Notes: generated from the letters alone by a model not told the origin. DNA of 34,903 bases from Hyphomicrobiales bacterium (GCA_021775835.1 JAJFHC010000082.1:1-34903); one strand, 5' to 3'; numbered from the stretch's first letter, positions 25,477 through 34,810 are shown. Numbers and translations: made by a program.

Positions 25477-26862
25477 ATGGCAACGTACGACTATGATCTT
25501 TTTACAATTGGCGCAGGTTCCGGTGGCGTTCGGGCTTCGCGAATGGCTTCTCAGTATGAAGCCAGGGTGGCGGTTGCAGAAGAACACCGTGTCGGCGGCA
25601 CCTGCGTAATCCGCGGGTGCGTGCCCAAGAAATTGTTCGTCTACGCCAGTCATTTTCATGAAGAGTTCGAGGCAGCAAAAGGTTTTGGCTGGACGGTTGG
25701 AGACACGTCATTCGACTGGTCCACACTGATCGCCAACAAAGACCAGGAAATCGATCGGCTCAACAGCATCTACATCCGCAACCTGGAGGCTTCCAACGTC
25801 GAGATCATCCAGTCGAGAGCGGTGCTGAAAGATGCGCACACGGTGCATCTGGTGGGGCAAGACCGGGATGTCACGGCAGAGCGCATTTTGATTGCCACCG
25901 GCGGCTGGCCGCATTTGCCGGCCGATGTCCCCGGTATCGAACATGCCATTTCGTCGAACGAGGCCTTTCATCTGGAAAACCTGCCCGACCACATTACCGT
26001 TGTGGGCGGCGGCTATATCGCGGTCGAGTTTGCCGGGATCTTCAACGGTCTGGGCGTCAAGACGACCCAGCTCTACCGCGGCGAGCAGATCCTGCGCGGC
26101 TTCGATGACGATGTGCGCGACATGCTGCATGAGGAAATGGTCAAGAAGGGCGTCGATATACGCGTCGGCAGCGATATTGCCTCGATTGAGAAAACCGATT
26201 CTGGCTTCGACCTCACTTTGAAGGACGGCTCGTCGATGCAGACCGGGCTGGTGATGTACGCTACCGGGCGCCGCCCCAACGTTCAGGGCCTGGGCTTGGA
26301 GAACGCAGGCGTGGAACTCGGACGGAACGGTCACGTGGTGGTCGACACCTATTCACAGTCGAGCGTCCCGAACATCTACGCGGTCGGCGATGTCACAGAC
26401 CGGGCAGCCCTGACGCCTGTGGCCATCCGTGAGGGTGCGGCCTTCGCGGAAACGGTCTACAACAACAACCCGATCGCGGTCGATCATGCCCTGATCCCGA
26501 CGGCGGTCTTCAGCCAGCCACAGATCGGCACGGTCGGGCTGACCGAGGCCCAGGCGCTCGAGGCTCACGGCACAGTCGATATCTACCGTTCGGCCTTCCG
26601 GCCCATGAAGAACACCTTGTCTGGTTCCGATGAGAAGATGCTCATGAAGCTGATCGTCGACAAGGCCAGCCAGCGGGTGGTGGGTTGTCATGTCATGGGT
26701 TCGGACTCAGGCGAAATGGCTCAGCTTCTTGGCATTGCCGTCAAGATGGGGGCGACAAAGGCCGACTTCGACGCCACCATCGCCGTTCATCCCACGGCGG
26801 CGGAGGAACTGGTCACCATGCGCGAGGTAACCGAGACAATAACCGCTCAGGCGGCTGAGTGA
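25477..26862 (+). CDS. gor: Glutathione-disulfide reductase
   Basis: Cytoplasmic FAD enzyme that reduces oxidised glutathione with NADPH. The 461-residue protein has the FAD loop IGAGSGGVRASR, the redox-active disulfide Cys43-Cys48 in GGTCVIRGCVPKK, the NADPH loop VVGGGYIAVEFAG followed by LYRGEQILRGFD (the Arg residues are typical of NADPH use), the second FAD contact YAVGDVTDR, and the C-terminal HPTAAEE with catalytic His-Glu. AGGGA precedes the ATG. Third gene of the rpiA - DUF2059 - gor unit. Confidence 0.95.
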   Translation: MATYDYDLFTIGAGSGGVRASRMASQYEARVAVAEEHRVGGTCVIRGCVPKKLFVYASHFHEEFEAAKGFGWTVGDTSFDWSTLIANKDQEIDRLNSIYIRNLEASNVEIIQSRAVLKDAHTVHLVGQDRDVTAERILIATGGWPHLPADVPGIEHAISSNEAFHLENLPDHITVVGGGYIAVEFAGIFNGLGVKTTQLYRGEQILRGFDDDVRDMLHEEMVKKGVDIRVGSDIASIEKTDSGFDLTLKDGSSMQTGLVMYATGRRPNVQGLGLENAGVELGRNGHVVVDTYSQSSVPNIYAVGDVTDRAALTPVAIREGAAFAETVYNNNPIAVDHALIPTAVFSQPQIGTVGLTEAQALEAHGTVDIYRSAFRPMKNTLSGSDEKMLMKLIVDKASQRVVGCHVMGSDSGEMAQLLGIAVKMGATKADFDATIAVHPTAAEELVTMREVTETITAQAAE

Positions 26863-26919
26863 GACAATAGCGTCTCGTATCCGGACTTCTGCACCGGGCC
26901 CTCGCGTCGAACGCGAGGG
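26861..26919 (+). terminator. Two hairpins downstream of gor
   Basis: GAGAC/GTCTC (26861-26865 and 26872-26876, 6-base loop) overlaps the gor stop. CCCTCGCGT/ACGCGAGGG (26899-26907 and 26911-26919, loop CGA) is a perfect 9-bp stem followed by TGACG and then a mildly T-rich stretch. The second may be a terminator. Its layout, a GC palindrome followed by TGACG, also recalls the short intergenic palindromes common in alphaproteobacteria. Confidence 0.5.
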
Positions 26920-27126
26920 TGACGTTGGTTCGTGTTTAACGGCAGCGAATTGGATAGCGTAACGGTTCACCAGTTCGGGTCAGATTTCCCTTCTGCCGTT
27001 CTTGTGCTCGACACGAAGAACTGATCCCGCATCCCGGAAATCAGTCTGAAACAATTGTGCACAGACTGTTGGAAAATTGCGTTAGGCTGGCATCTTGTGA
27101 CAGGTAACCCGTGGAAGAGGGGGCTT

Positions 27127-27897
27127 ATGACGCAAGACAGTTTCCGGAACAGAGTCATGGCGGGAGACACTGTTCTCGGCGCATTGGTGTTTGAGTTTTT
27201 CACACCGGGCATCGCTCAGATCCTTCAACTGGCAGGCTGTGAATACGTGCTCTACGACATGGAGCACACGGGCGCGGGTTTTGAGACCCTGCGTCGGCAG
27301 ACGGCCGCCTGCGAAGGACTCGACATCGTACCGCTGGCGAGAGTGCCACGTGGCGAGTATCACTTCCTGGCGCGGGCCCTCGATATCGGGATGCGCGGTG
27401 TCATGATTCCCATGGTGGAGAGCGCTGAAGAAGCCGCTCGGATCGTCGAGGCCACACGCTATCCGCCCATGGGCCGCCGGGGCGCAGCCTTCGGCTTCGC
27501 GCATGACGGTTTCCTGCCGGGTCCGCCGTCGGACAAGATCGCCCGCGCCAACGCGGAAATCACTGTCATTGCCCAAATCGAAACCGAACGGGGACTGGCC
27601 AATGTCGACGCAATCGCTGCCACCGAAGGTATCGATGTGCTCTGGGTTGGGCATTTCGACATGACCAACTTTCTGGGCATCCCCGGGGACTTTGAAAACC
27701 CGCTGTTTCTTGATGCGTTGCAGACGGTCGTCGCTGCCGGCCGCAAACACGGCAAAGGTCTGGCCTTCATGCTGGGTGGTGCCGACGACGCGCGACACTA
27801 CAAGGATCTCGGGTTCAATATGCTCGGCGTCGGCACCGATCACGGCCTGTTCATGAACGGCGTGCAGTCGGTCCTGCAGGCGGTCGCCGACTCATGA
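27127..27897 (+). CDS. HpcH/HpaI-family class II aldolase
   Basis: Metal-dependent pyruvate aldolase of the HpaI family, which cleaves 4-hydroxy-2-oxo acids to pyruvate and an aldehyde. The 256-residue protein keeps every expected site with spacing close to HpaI: Asp44 and His47 (YDMEHTG), Arg72 (ARVP), metal ligands Glu152 (AQIET) and Asp178 (GHFDMTN), and the PMVESAEEA loop. The ATG at 27127 is preceded by GAGGGGG; longer in-frame starts lack such a site. It overlaps the next gene by four bases and heads a three-gene operon. The exact substrate, such as a 2-keto-3-deoxy sugar acid, is unknown. Confidence 0.9.
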   Translation: MTQDSFRNRVMAGDTVLGALVFEFFTPGIAQILQLAGCEYVLYDMEHTGAGFETLRRQTAACEGLDIVPLARVPRGEYHFLARALDIGMRGVMIPMVESAEEAARIVEATRYPPMGRRGAAFGFAHDGFLPGPPSDKIARANAEITVIAQIETERGLANVDAIAATEGIDVLWVGHFDMTNFLGIPGDFENPLFLDALQTVVAAGRKHGKGLAFMLGGADDARHYKDLGFNMLGVGTDHGLFMNGVQSVLQAVADS

Positions 27898-28907
27898 GCG
27901 GCTTTACGGTCGGGGTCACCAACGATTTGCGCACGGCAGACGGCAGCCCATGTTTCAACATGTCGGCTTTTGACGAACTGGCCGCCAATCCAGACATCGC
28001 GTGGCAGTGGATCGAAGAGGACGTTGCCGAAATTACGCCCGAAATCTGCGCGCGTTTCGATGCCCTGCATGTCAACCTGCCGCGCGTGACCGCCGCAAGT
28101 GTTGCCCGCGACGACTGCAGGGTACGGCTGATCGCCCGCAATGGTGTGGGCTTCGATACCGTGGACGTGTCTGCAATGACGCAGAAGGGCATCGTTGTCA
28201 CAAACACGCCGATTGCAGTGCGCCGTCCGGTTGCCGTGGCCACACTCACGTTGATTCTCGCCCTGGCAGGACGGCTGTTCAAGAAGGACCAACTGGTCCG
28301 CACGGGTCGCTGGAACGACCGGGTCGAGCACATGGGGCTGGGGCTGACATCGCGTACGCTCGGTCTCGTCGGAGCGGGAAGCATTGGCAAGGAAATCATT
28401 GCCCTGTCAAAACCCTTGTTTGCCAGGGTCATTGCCACGGACCCTTTTGTGGATGCCGGTGCTCTCGCGGATTTGGGTGCTGAAAAGAAAGAATTTGACG
28501 ACTTAATGCGCGAGGCCGACTTCGTCGTGGTGTGCTGTTCGCTGAGCGACGCAACCCACCACCTCATTGACGCGCGCGCTTTGTCCTTGATGAAACCGGA
28601 TGCCCACTTCCTCAATGTGGGTCGTGGACCGATCCATGACGAGGCGGCTCTGATCGATGCCCTGCAACGCGGCGTCATCGCAGGCGCCGGCCTCGATGTC
28701 ACGGAAGTTGAACCGATCGCACCCGACAGTCCGCTGCTGGCGATGGAAAACACGATCATCACAGCCCATGCCCTGTGCTGGACTGATGAATGTTTCGAGG
28801 ACATTGCCCGCGCGGCCTTGCGCTCGATCGCCGACGTTTCGCTGGGGCGGCGTCCCCGTCACGCGGTCAACCCGGACGCCGCGAACCATCTTGAAGAACA
28901 GGCCTGA
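27894..28907 (+). CDS. D-isomer-specific 2-hydroxyacid dehydrogenase
   Basis: NAD(P)-dependent dehydrogenase of the D-2-hydroxyacid family (relatives: phosphoglycerate, glyoxylate and hydroxypyruvate reductases). The 337-residue protein has the nucleotide loop GLVGAGSIGKE (157-167) and the catalytic triad Arg244 (NVGRGPI), Glu273 (DVTEVEP) and His292 (TAHALCWTDEC). The substrate domain has NGVGFDTVDV. There is no C-terminal ACT domain, so it is not a typical SerA. ATGA overlap with the aldolase gene upstream and a four-base gap to the Ldh gene downstream indicate tight co-expression. Confidence 0.9.
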   Translation: MSGFTVGVTNDLRTADGSPCFNMSAFDELAANPDIAWQWIEEDVAEITPEICARFDALHVNLPRVTAASVARDDCRVRLIARNGVGFDTVDVSAMTQKGIVVTNTPIAVRRPVAVATLTLILALAGRLFKKDQLVRTGRWNDRVEHMGLGLTSRTLGLVGAGSIGKEIIALSKPLFARVIATDPFVDAGALADLGAEKKEFDDLMREADFVVVCCSLSDATHHLIDARALSLMKPDAHFLNVGRGPIHDEAALIDALQRGVIAGAGLDVTEVEPIAPDSPLLAMENTIITAHALCWTDECFEDIARAALRSIADVSLGRRPRHAVNPDAANHLEEQA

Positions 28908-28911
28908 CCCC

Positions 28912-29988
28912 ATGCTGATCCAAGCCCAGAAGATAACCACCTTCATTGAGCAGATGTTTGTGGCCGTCGGCAGTTCGCCGGCAGAAAGCAGGCGGATTGC
29001 CGAGAACCTTGTCGATGCAAGTCTTCGCGGCCACGACAGCCATGGGATAATCCGGGTCCCGCGCTACATTTCGTGGCAGCGTGACGGCAAACTGCTGGCG
29101 GATCAGGAGGTCTCTGTTGTCAGCGACTCCGGTTCCATCGTGGTGCTTGACGGCAATTTCGGTTTCGGCCAGACCGTTGGCCCGCAGGCGGTCCAGTTTG
29201 GTATCAAGCGCGCAGCCGAGACCGGCGTGTGTGTTGCCGGTCTGAGGCATGCCGGACACCTGGGACGGATTGGGGCCTGGGCGGAGCAGGCGGCAGCGGC
29301 AGGCCAAGTCTCGATTCACTTCGTCAACGTGGCAGGGAGCGTGCTCGTGGCGCCTTTCGGCGGCGTCGAGCGACGCATGTCCACAAACCCTGTGGCCATC
29401 GGCATGCCGTCAGCCGACGGCCGCCCGGTGATCCTCGATTTTGCCACCTCGATCGTTGCCGAAGGCAAGGTGCTCGTGGCCGCGAAGGGCGGCAAACCTT
29501 TGCCTGACGATGCCCTGATCGGTCCTGATGGACATCCAAGCGGCGATCCGCGCCTGCTTTACGGTGACAACGATCCGGCCGTCACGCCTGATCAAAAGGA
29601 CGGGCAGGGCGCGCTCAGGGCCGTCGGCGAGCACAAGGGTTCTGGTCTGGCCCTGATGTGCGAACTCCTGGCCGGGGCCCTGACCGGTTCCGGTTGTACC
29701 GGTCCCGACTATTCCAGAATCTACAACGGCATGCTGTCGATCTACATGGCCGCCGATCGGTTCGGTTCCGGTGATGCAATCTCATCAGAACTCTCGCGTT
29801 ATATATCGTACTTCAAGAGCGCACGCCCGGCGACACCGGGACAGGAAGTTCTTGTTCCCGGCGAGCCTGAGCGAAACAGTCGGGCGTCACGCCTGGAAGC
29901 TGGTGTGCCGCTTCCCGACGATGCCTGGGAGGCGATCGTGAACACGGCCACCGGACTGGGCATTTCTGCACCACAAGCAGACGGGTGA
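28912..29988 (+). CDS. Ldh-family (malate/L-sulfolactate/L-lactate) NAD(P) dehydrogenase
   Basis: Oxidoreductase of the non-Rossmann Ldh_2 family, which acts on malate, L-sulfolactate, ureidoglycolate or related L-2-hydroxy acids. The 358-residue protein has the signature RGHDSHGIIRVPRY with His41, His44 and Arg48, the segment AGLRHAGHLGRIGAWAEQA, the FGG...MSTNPVAIGMP cofactor region and VGEHKGSGLALMCELLAGAL near the end. The start ATG lies four bases after the previous stop. With the aldolase and the D-2-hydroxyacid dehydrogenase it forms a likely catabolic unit for a hydroxy/oxo acid. The two dehydrogenases have opposite expected stereospecificity, which could allow epimerisation through an oxo acid. 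Confidence 0.9.
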   Translation: MLIQAQKITTFIEQMFVAVGSSPAESRRIAENLVDASLRGHDSHGIIRVPRYISWQRDGKLLADQEVSVVSDSGSIVVLDGNFGFGQTVGPQAVQFGIKRAAETGVCVAGLRHAGHLGRIGAWAEQAAAAGQVSIHFVNVAGSVLVAPFGGVERRMSTNPVAIGMPSADGRPVILDFATSIVAEGKVLVAAKGGKPLPDDALIGPDGHPSGDPRLLYGDNDPAVTPDQKDGQGALRAVGEHKGSGLALMCELLAGALTGSGCTGPDYSRIYNGMLSIYMAADRFGSGDAISSELSRYISYFKSARPATPGQEVLVPGEPERNSRASRLEAGVPLPDDAWEAIVNTATGLGISAPQADG

Positions 29989-30086
29989 GAAAGAGTCGGG
30001 TGCTTTGTTGCACTGCAAAAAACGCGTGATTTGATCTGGCCCGCGTTCTATAAGTCGATATTGTTGCCCAACCGACGGGGTCTGCC

Positions 30087-30911
30087 ATGAACGACACACC
30101 GGAACGCATTGGCGTCGACGACATCCGAGTCCGCAAGAACAAAGAACCTATCGTCTGTCTGACGGCCTATACGACACCGATGGCCAAGTCGCTGGATCCC
30201 CATTGCGATCTGATGCTGGTGGGCGATTCCCTTGCCATGGTCGTCTACGGGCTCGAGACCACGCGGGGCGTGACCCTCGACATCATGATCGCCCACGGCC
30301 AGGCCGTCATGCGCGGGTCGAACCGGGCCTGTGTCGTGGTTGACCTGCCTCATGGCTCCTACGAAACTTCAAAGCACCAGGCGATTGCATCGGCTGCCCG
30401 GGTGCTCGCGGAAACCGGGTGCCAGGCAGTCAAGCTCGAAGGCGGCGTGGAAATGGCCGATACCGTGCGTGCCATCGTCGATGCGGGCATTCCGGTGTTC
30501 GGACATGTAGGCCTGTTGCCCCAGAAAGCCGAGCATCGCGGTGCCTTCAAGATCCAGGGCAAGGACGATGAAGGGGCAAAGCAGGTTATTGCCGATGCCG
30601 CCGCGATCGCCGACGCCGGCGCTTTCGCCCTTGTCATCGAAGGCACGGTCGAACCGGTGGCGCGCGCCATTACCGAGCAGTGCGACGTGCCGACCATCGG
30701 CATAGGAGCATCGCCGGCCTGTGATGGGCAGATTCTGGTCACTCAGGACATGGTCGGTCTGTTCTCCGATTTCACTCCGAAATTCGTGAAGAGGTATGCC
30801 GATCTGGGGTCAGCTTTGAGTGACGCTGCCAAGGAATACGCCGACGACGTGCGAGCCCGCCGGTTCCCGGGTCTGGAACATTGCTTTGGTGTTGAAAAGC
30901 CTGAACCTTGA
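30087..30911 (+). CDS. panB: 3-methyl-2-oxobutanoate hydroxymethyltransferase
   Basis: First committed step of pantothenate synthesis: transfers a hydroxymethyl group from methylene-THF to 2-oxoisovalerate, giving ketopantoate. The 274-residue protein has the TIM-barrel motifs of Pan[12 protein letters not shown], the metal-site [41 protein letters not shown] and, near the C-terminal side, [19 protein letters not shown] with [19 protein letters not shown] lies six bases before the ATG. panC follows after 16 bases. Confidence 0.95.
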   Translation: MNDTPERIGVDDIRVRKNKEPIVCLTAYTTPMAKSLDPHCDLMLVGDSLAMVVYGLETTRGVTLDIMIAHGQAVMRGSNRACVVVDLPHGSYETSKHQAIASAARVLAETGCQAVKLEGGVEMADTVRAIVDAGIPVFGHVGLLPQKAEHRGAFKIQGKDDEGAKQVIADAAAIADAGAFALVIEGTVEPVARAITEQCDVPTIGIGASPACDGQILVTQDMVGLFSDFTPKFVKRYADLGSALSDAAKEYADDVRARRFPGLEHCFGVEKPEP

Positions 30912-30927
30912 AAATGAGGTCGAGCTG

Positions 30928-31764
30928 ATGAAAGTCGTCCGTACAGCTTCTGAATTGCGCGGCATTGTCGATCTCTGGCATCGTGCCGATATGCAGGTCG
31001 GCATGGTCCCAACCATGGGCGCGCTCCATGACGGCCACCTTTCGCTGATTCATATTGCGGCGATGCAGGCGGACCGGGTGATTGCAACGCTGTTCGTCAA
31101 TCCCACGCAGTTTGGGCCCAACGAGGATTTTGACCGCTATCCACGCGATGAAGAGACGGATCTGTCGATGTTCAAGGCAAATGGCGTCGACGTGGTGTTC
31201 GCACCGCCGCCCGATGAAATCTATCCGCCCGGTGATGCAACCCGGATCCGCGTGGAAGGGATTGGCGACAGCCTGGACGGGGAGCACAGGCCGGGCTTCT
31301 TTACCGGCGTGGCGACGGTGGTTGCGAGGCTGTTTACGATCGGCCGGCCGGACTGCGCCATATTCGGGGAAAAAGACTATCAGCAGTTGCAGGTCATACG
31401 GCGCATGGCAAAGGATCTGCATCTGGGCGTCCGGGTTCTTGGCGGATCGACCATTCGCGAGCCGGACGGCCTGGCGATGTCGTCGCGCAACCGTTATCTC
31501 TCGGATGCCGAGCGTGCCGTCGCCCCGGTTCTCCACCAGACCATTCTTGCAGCGGCGGAAGCGGTTGCCGCCGGTGCCGAACCGGGTTCAGAAGAACAAG
31601 CAGCGGTTGAACGTTTGAAGGAGGCGGGTTTCGGCGAGATCGACTATGTCTCCGTGTGTGATGCCCACACACTAGACCCATACGTCGATCGTAACCGGCC
31701 CATTCGCGTGCTGGCGGCGGCATGGCTGGGAAAAACCCGTCTGATCGACAATGTAGGAACGTGA
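30928..31764 (+). CDS. panC: Pantothenate synthetase
   Basis: Cytoplasmic ligase joining pantoate and beta-alanine with ATP to make pantothenate. The 278-residue protein has the HIGH-type motif VPTMGALHDGHLSLI (His34, His37), FVNPTQFGPNEDF, the central GIGDSLDGEHRPGFFTGVATVV, IFGEKDYQQL and MSSRNRYLS (KMSKS-like). GAGGT lies 8 bases before the ATG at 30928; upstream in-frame starts lie inside panB. It ends 17 bases before the convergent membrane-protein gene. Confidence 0.95.
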   Translation: MKVVRTASELRGIVDLWHRADMQVGMVPTMGALHDGHLSLIHIAAMQADRVIATLFVNPTQFGPNEDFDRYPRDEETDLSMFKANGVDVVFAPPPDEIYPPGDATRIRVEGIGDSLDGEHRPGFFTGVATVVARLFTIGRPDCAIFGEKDYQQLQVIRRMAKDLHLGVRVLGGSTIREPDGLAMSSRNRYLSDAERAVAPVLHQTILAAAEAVAAGAEPGSEEQAAVERLKEAGFGEIDYVSVCDAHTLDPYVDRNRPIRVLAAAWLGKTRLIDNVGT

Positions 31765-31780
31765 AAGCGCAACTTGTTCT

Positions 31781-32548
31781 TCAACGTACGAAAACACATT
31801 CCAGGTAGAACTGTCCCCGAATAATGCCAGTGCGCAGTTCCCGCCCGGTCAGTTCGAAATAACGTGTCATCCATGCGCAGAACAGGGATGCGCCGATAAC
31901 CTCCACGGTGGCGATTGCAACCGGATTGGCAACGTGTACCCCCTGCATGGCATGCGATGAGGCGCTGCCGGCTACCGTAAGCAACTGATACGCTGCCCCG
32001 TCGTCAACGCTGGCCGCAGCCGCCAAGATGGCGGTGGCGGATAGCAGGCCCAGCGAAACCGTGGCGGGCAGGCGCAGCAGCAGTTTGCCCAGTGTGACCA
32101 GCGCTGCAAGCAGAACCATGAAGACAGGAACCAGCAAGGCGGCAAGCCATACCGGATGCATGTGGTTTTCCAGGAGATACTGAAGCATGGCGACCGGATC
32201 GCGGATTGCCAGGACAGTGTCTGCCAGGGGATGCCAGATGCCGAAGACATAGACGGCCCCGATCACGAGAAACAGGATGGTGGATAGGTGAAAACACGAC
32301 GCCTGACAGAATGTGAGCGGTTCTGACCGTGCCGCAAAGTGGCTGAGCGTTGCAGCGAAAAAGTACAATACGCCGAGATAGACCGACAGCACCTGGCGAT
32401 AACCGGACAGGTCGACCTTCGATATCTGATGAAACGACCAGTCCGGATTCCATGTCAGGGCGAGCGACGTTGCAACCACGCTGAACAGCACGATGCTGAA
32501 GGCCACGAAAGTCAGGGCTATGTAGATGATCTGCGGGCGAAAATGCAT
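31781..32548 (-). CDS. Six-span membrane protein of unknown function
   Basis: I do not recognise this family. The 255-residue protein has about six hydrophobic spans: roughly residues 8-31, 53-74, 89-106, 134-154, 163-182 and 206-224. The loop between spans 3 and 4 holds WHPLADTVLAIRDPVAMLQY and LENHMHPVWLA, with several His that could bind a cofactor or metal. The ATG at 32548 has AGAGG about ten bases upstream. It is a single-gene unit converging on panC. A heme- or quinone-linked membrane role is conceivable but not supported by a known motif. Confidence 0.7.
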   Translation of the reverse strand: MHFRPQIIYIALTFVAFSIVLFSVVATSLALTWNPDWSFHQISKVDLSGYRQVLSVYLGVLYFFAATLSHFAARSEPLTFCQASCFHLSTILFLVIGAVYVFGIWHPLADTVLAIRDPVAMLQYLLENHMHPVWLAALLVPVFMVLLAALVTLGKLLLRLPATVSLGLLSATAILAAAASVDDGAAYQLLTVAGSASSHAMQGVHVANPVAIATVEVIGASLFCAWMTRYFELTGRELRTGIIRGQFYLECVFVR

Positions 32549-32674
32549 GACAAGGTGCCTCTGGCGATGATGCCCGAATATGACGCTTTATGGTGAAAGG
32601 CCGGTTAATGAAACGACCGATCGCTGTTCTGTACAAAGGTTTCCAACTGTGTATTCAATCCGGCAACGTCGCAC

Positions 32675-33307
32675 TCAGTCGGTTTGCAAGTCGATCTGGA
32701 ATGGAGGGCGCAGGGGAATTTGCGGTTTGTGAAAGCACGACGCGTTCACGTAAGTTGTCATCCCGTCCTCACGCATGCCGGCGCTGGCGTGAACGTGCCC
32801 GAAACAGTGGACCGTCGGTGCGACCTGGGGAACTCTTTCAGCCAGGTGCCTGCATCCAAGGTCCTGTCCGCGACTTGATCGATCAAACATTCCTGCAGGC
32901 GGCGTGTGGGTTATCAGGACATCCGTGTTTTCCGGAATTCCGGACCACTTTTCTCTCAGCCCAGTTTCATCTGCGTAGAAGGCATGAGCCCGCAGGAATG
33001 GCACCCAGGGTGTTCCGTAAAAGACGATGCCGTTGTGCACCAGTGACTGGTCTTCCAGATAAGTGGCATTCTTGAAGGGTTGATCGGTGAGGCCATGGCG
33101 GTCCTCCAGCATGTAATCGTGATTTCCGCCGATGCACAGAACAAGATCGAACCGCTGTCGCGAAAACCACGCGTCCATCTTGCCAAGGTCGCTCGGACTT
33201 TTGTCAAAGAGGTCGAACATGTCGCCGCAGTGAATAAGAACATCGCCACTGAGTGACCCCAGCTCGTCGTGGCGCATGTGTGTGTCGCTGATAATTGTAA
33301 GTTTCAC
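32675..33307 (-). CDS. Calcineurin-like metallophosphoesterase
   Basis: Cytoplasmic metal-dependent phosphoesterase of 210 residues. The five family motifs are complete: Asp8-x-His10 (SDTH), Gly-Asp29 (HCGDMFD), Asn62-His63-Asp64 (GGNHDYM), His134 (LITHTPP) and Gly-His171-x-His173 (FGHVHAS). Overall it resembles the MPPED/UPF0046 group, active on phosphodiesters such as cyclic nucleotides in vitro. Physiological substrate unknown. It starts with GTG and has only a weak ribosome site. It is divergent from the broken kinase gene to its right. Confidence 0.88.
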   Translation of the reverse strand: MKLTIISDTHMRHDELGSLSGDVLIHCGDMFDLFDKSPSDLGKMDAWFSRQRFDLVLCIGGNHDYMLEDRHGLTDQPFKNATYLEDQSLVHNGIVFYGTPWVPFLRAHAFYADETGLREKWSGIPENTDVLITHTPPAGMFDRSSRGQDLGCRHLAERVPQVAPTVHCFGHVHASAGMREDGMTTYVNASCFHKPQIPLRPPFQIDLQTD

Positions 33308-33394
33308 GGAAACGACCGTATTCTGATTGGGCTACAGAATCGAGCCAAAAACCGGGCTTATGTCTGAGCGCGGTGTCCACCAACGGTGATCGGA

Positions 33395-34232
33395 ATGAAA
33401 CCAGAAGCCACAACGCTGGATCACTTTCAAGTCCGTGATCCTAAACTGGTAGCGGAAACCGACCTCGCGACCGTCTGGCAGGTCCAGTGTCAAAACGGTC
33501 AACCCGCAGCCCTCAAGATTTATCATGGATCTGACATGGCCAATGAGGCAGCAGGCTATGAGCTTCTCAAGGTATGGGATGGATGTGGTGCCGCCAGGCT
33601 GCTCGGCAAAACGTCCAATACGGCTCTTGTCGAATGGCTTGACGGTCCATCGCTTGGCGATCTGACCCGGTCGAACGAAGACGAAAGGGCAAACGTCCTG
33701 CTTCTGGACGTGGCCAACAAACTGCATTCGGATCCGATCGGAAGTTCAATCGAACTGCCGCTTGTCGCCGACTGGTTCGAAGATCTCATCAGTCTCGAAA
33801 TCGGACCGGCTTGCCCGCCTGCTGCCCGAAGAGACATGATGATCGCAACGGACCTTGCCCTGCGAACTCCTGGCATCACAGCAGGATCTCTTGCGGCTCC
33901 ACGGCGATCTGCATCACGATAACATTCGGTTGGGTGAGCGCGGTTACTGCGCATTTGATGCAAAAGGTGTTGTCGGAGAGCGGGCATACCAACTTGCAAA
34001 CGCCTTTCGAAACCCTAGAGGCGCCCGTGCGACGGTAAAGGACCCCCGCCGCATTGAAGCAATCGCCGACCTTTGGTCGTCGGTTTTCGATGTCGACCGG
34101 CAACGCCTCATGAATTGGGCGGGGGCCAAGAGCGCATTGTCGATCGCCTGGCGAACCGAAGGCGCCCTGGAGCAGGATCCGGAGTTCGAGTTGCTGGCGG
34201 TACTTGTCAATCTGGCGTTGGGTAACCGCTGA
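33395..34232 (+). pseudogene. APH(6)-type kinase gene with one frameshift
   Basis: The two halves together read as one kinase of the aminoglycoside/hydroxyurea phosphotransferase family (APH(6), streptomycin-type) of normal length, about 280 residues. The first half (33395 to about 33865) holds the nucleotide-binding Lys41 (ALKIYH), Glu51, and LVEWLDGPSLGDL. The second half, in another frame (from about 33867 to 34232), holds LHGDLHHDNI, the metal-site FDAKG and ERAYQLANAFRNP. Deleting one base near 33866-33868 (in cgaactcctgg) restores a continuous frame, LALR-LLASQQDLLRLHGD. The original start is ATG 33395; a GTG nine bases upstream is also possible. It may be a genuine pseudogene or a sequencing error. 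Homologues of this family in environmental bacteria often do not confer antibiotic resistance. Confidence 0.8.
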
Positions 34233-34432
34233 GGATCGATGGATTCTCCCTGCCATTTCAATGCGGCGACCTGCTTGTATCGGGCATCGGTTCCCGAAGA
34301 CAAAATGTTTTCTGGCGTGCTAGAAAGCGTCACGATTTCCGAACCTTCCGCGAAGGTATGCAACAATTGGTATCGGATGTTGACCGGGGGCAAAATGACT
34401 GAAGCGGTTGTTACGAACGTAACGGGGATCCG

Positions 34433-34810
34433 GTGAGCGCTTCGGGCACGGATACGAAAGATCCCGGTGTCGTGCACCAAAGTGTCCGCTCCAGGTTGGA
34501 GAGCCGGACCGATGACGCTTTTGTGGAAGAAGAGCGGCAGGGCTTGATGCTCGCAGCCAAGGTCAGGACGGTTGCGCTCCTGGTCATTCTCCTCTGGCAG
34601 GTCGTCGATAGCACGGACACAGGCATGGCCTATTTCTATGGCCTGGCAGAAATTGCGATCTTTGCGGTACTCGGCATCGTGCAATACTTCAGCGCGAAAC
34701 AGCGTTACCGGATGAATGTGCTCAAGTACATTTTTATCCGGTGGTGTCTCAGTTTGAAATTTCTAGTGGATTGTCGGAGACAAAAGAGTCCCTTTGTGGA
34801 TTCCCATTGA
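34433..34810 (+). pseudogene. Truncated membrane protein, possible N-terminus of a class III adenylate/guanylate cyclase
   Basis: The frame opens with GTG, preceded by GGGGAT. Residues 33-46 (EEERQGLMLAAKVR) followed by two hydrophobic stretches (VALLVILLWQVV and GLAEIAIFAVLGIVQYF) and MNVLKYIFI resemble the membrane N-terminus of bacterial adenylate/guanylate cyclases with integral sensor regions. That likeness breaks after residue 102, at about 34736. From there the frame reads IS sequence up to a stop at 34810 and the catalytic domain is absent. So the gene seems interrupted by the mobile element starting here. The cyclase assignment rests on the N-terminus only. Confidence 0.55.
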
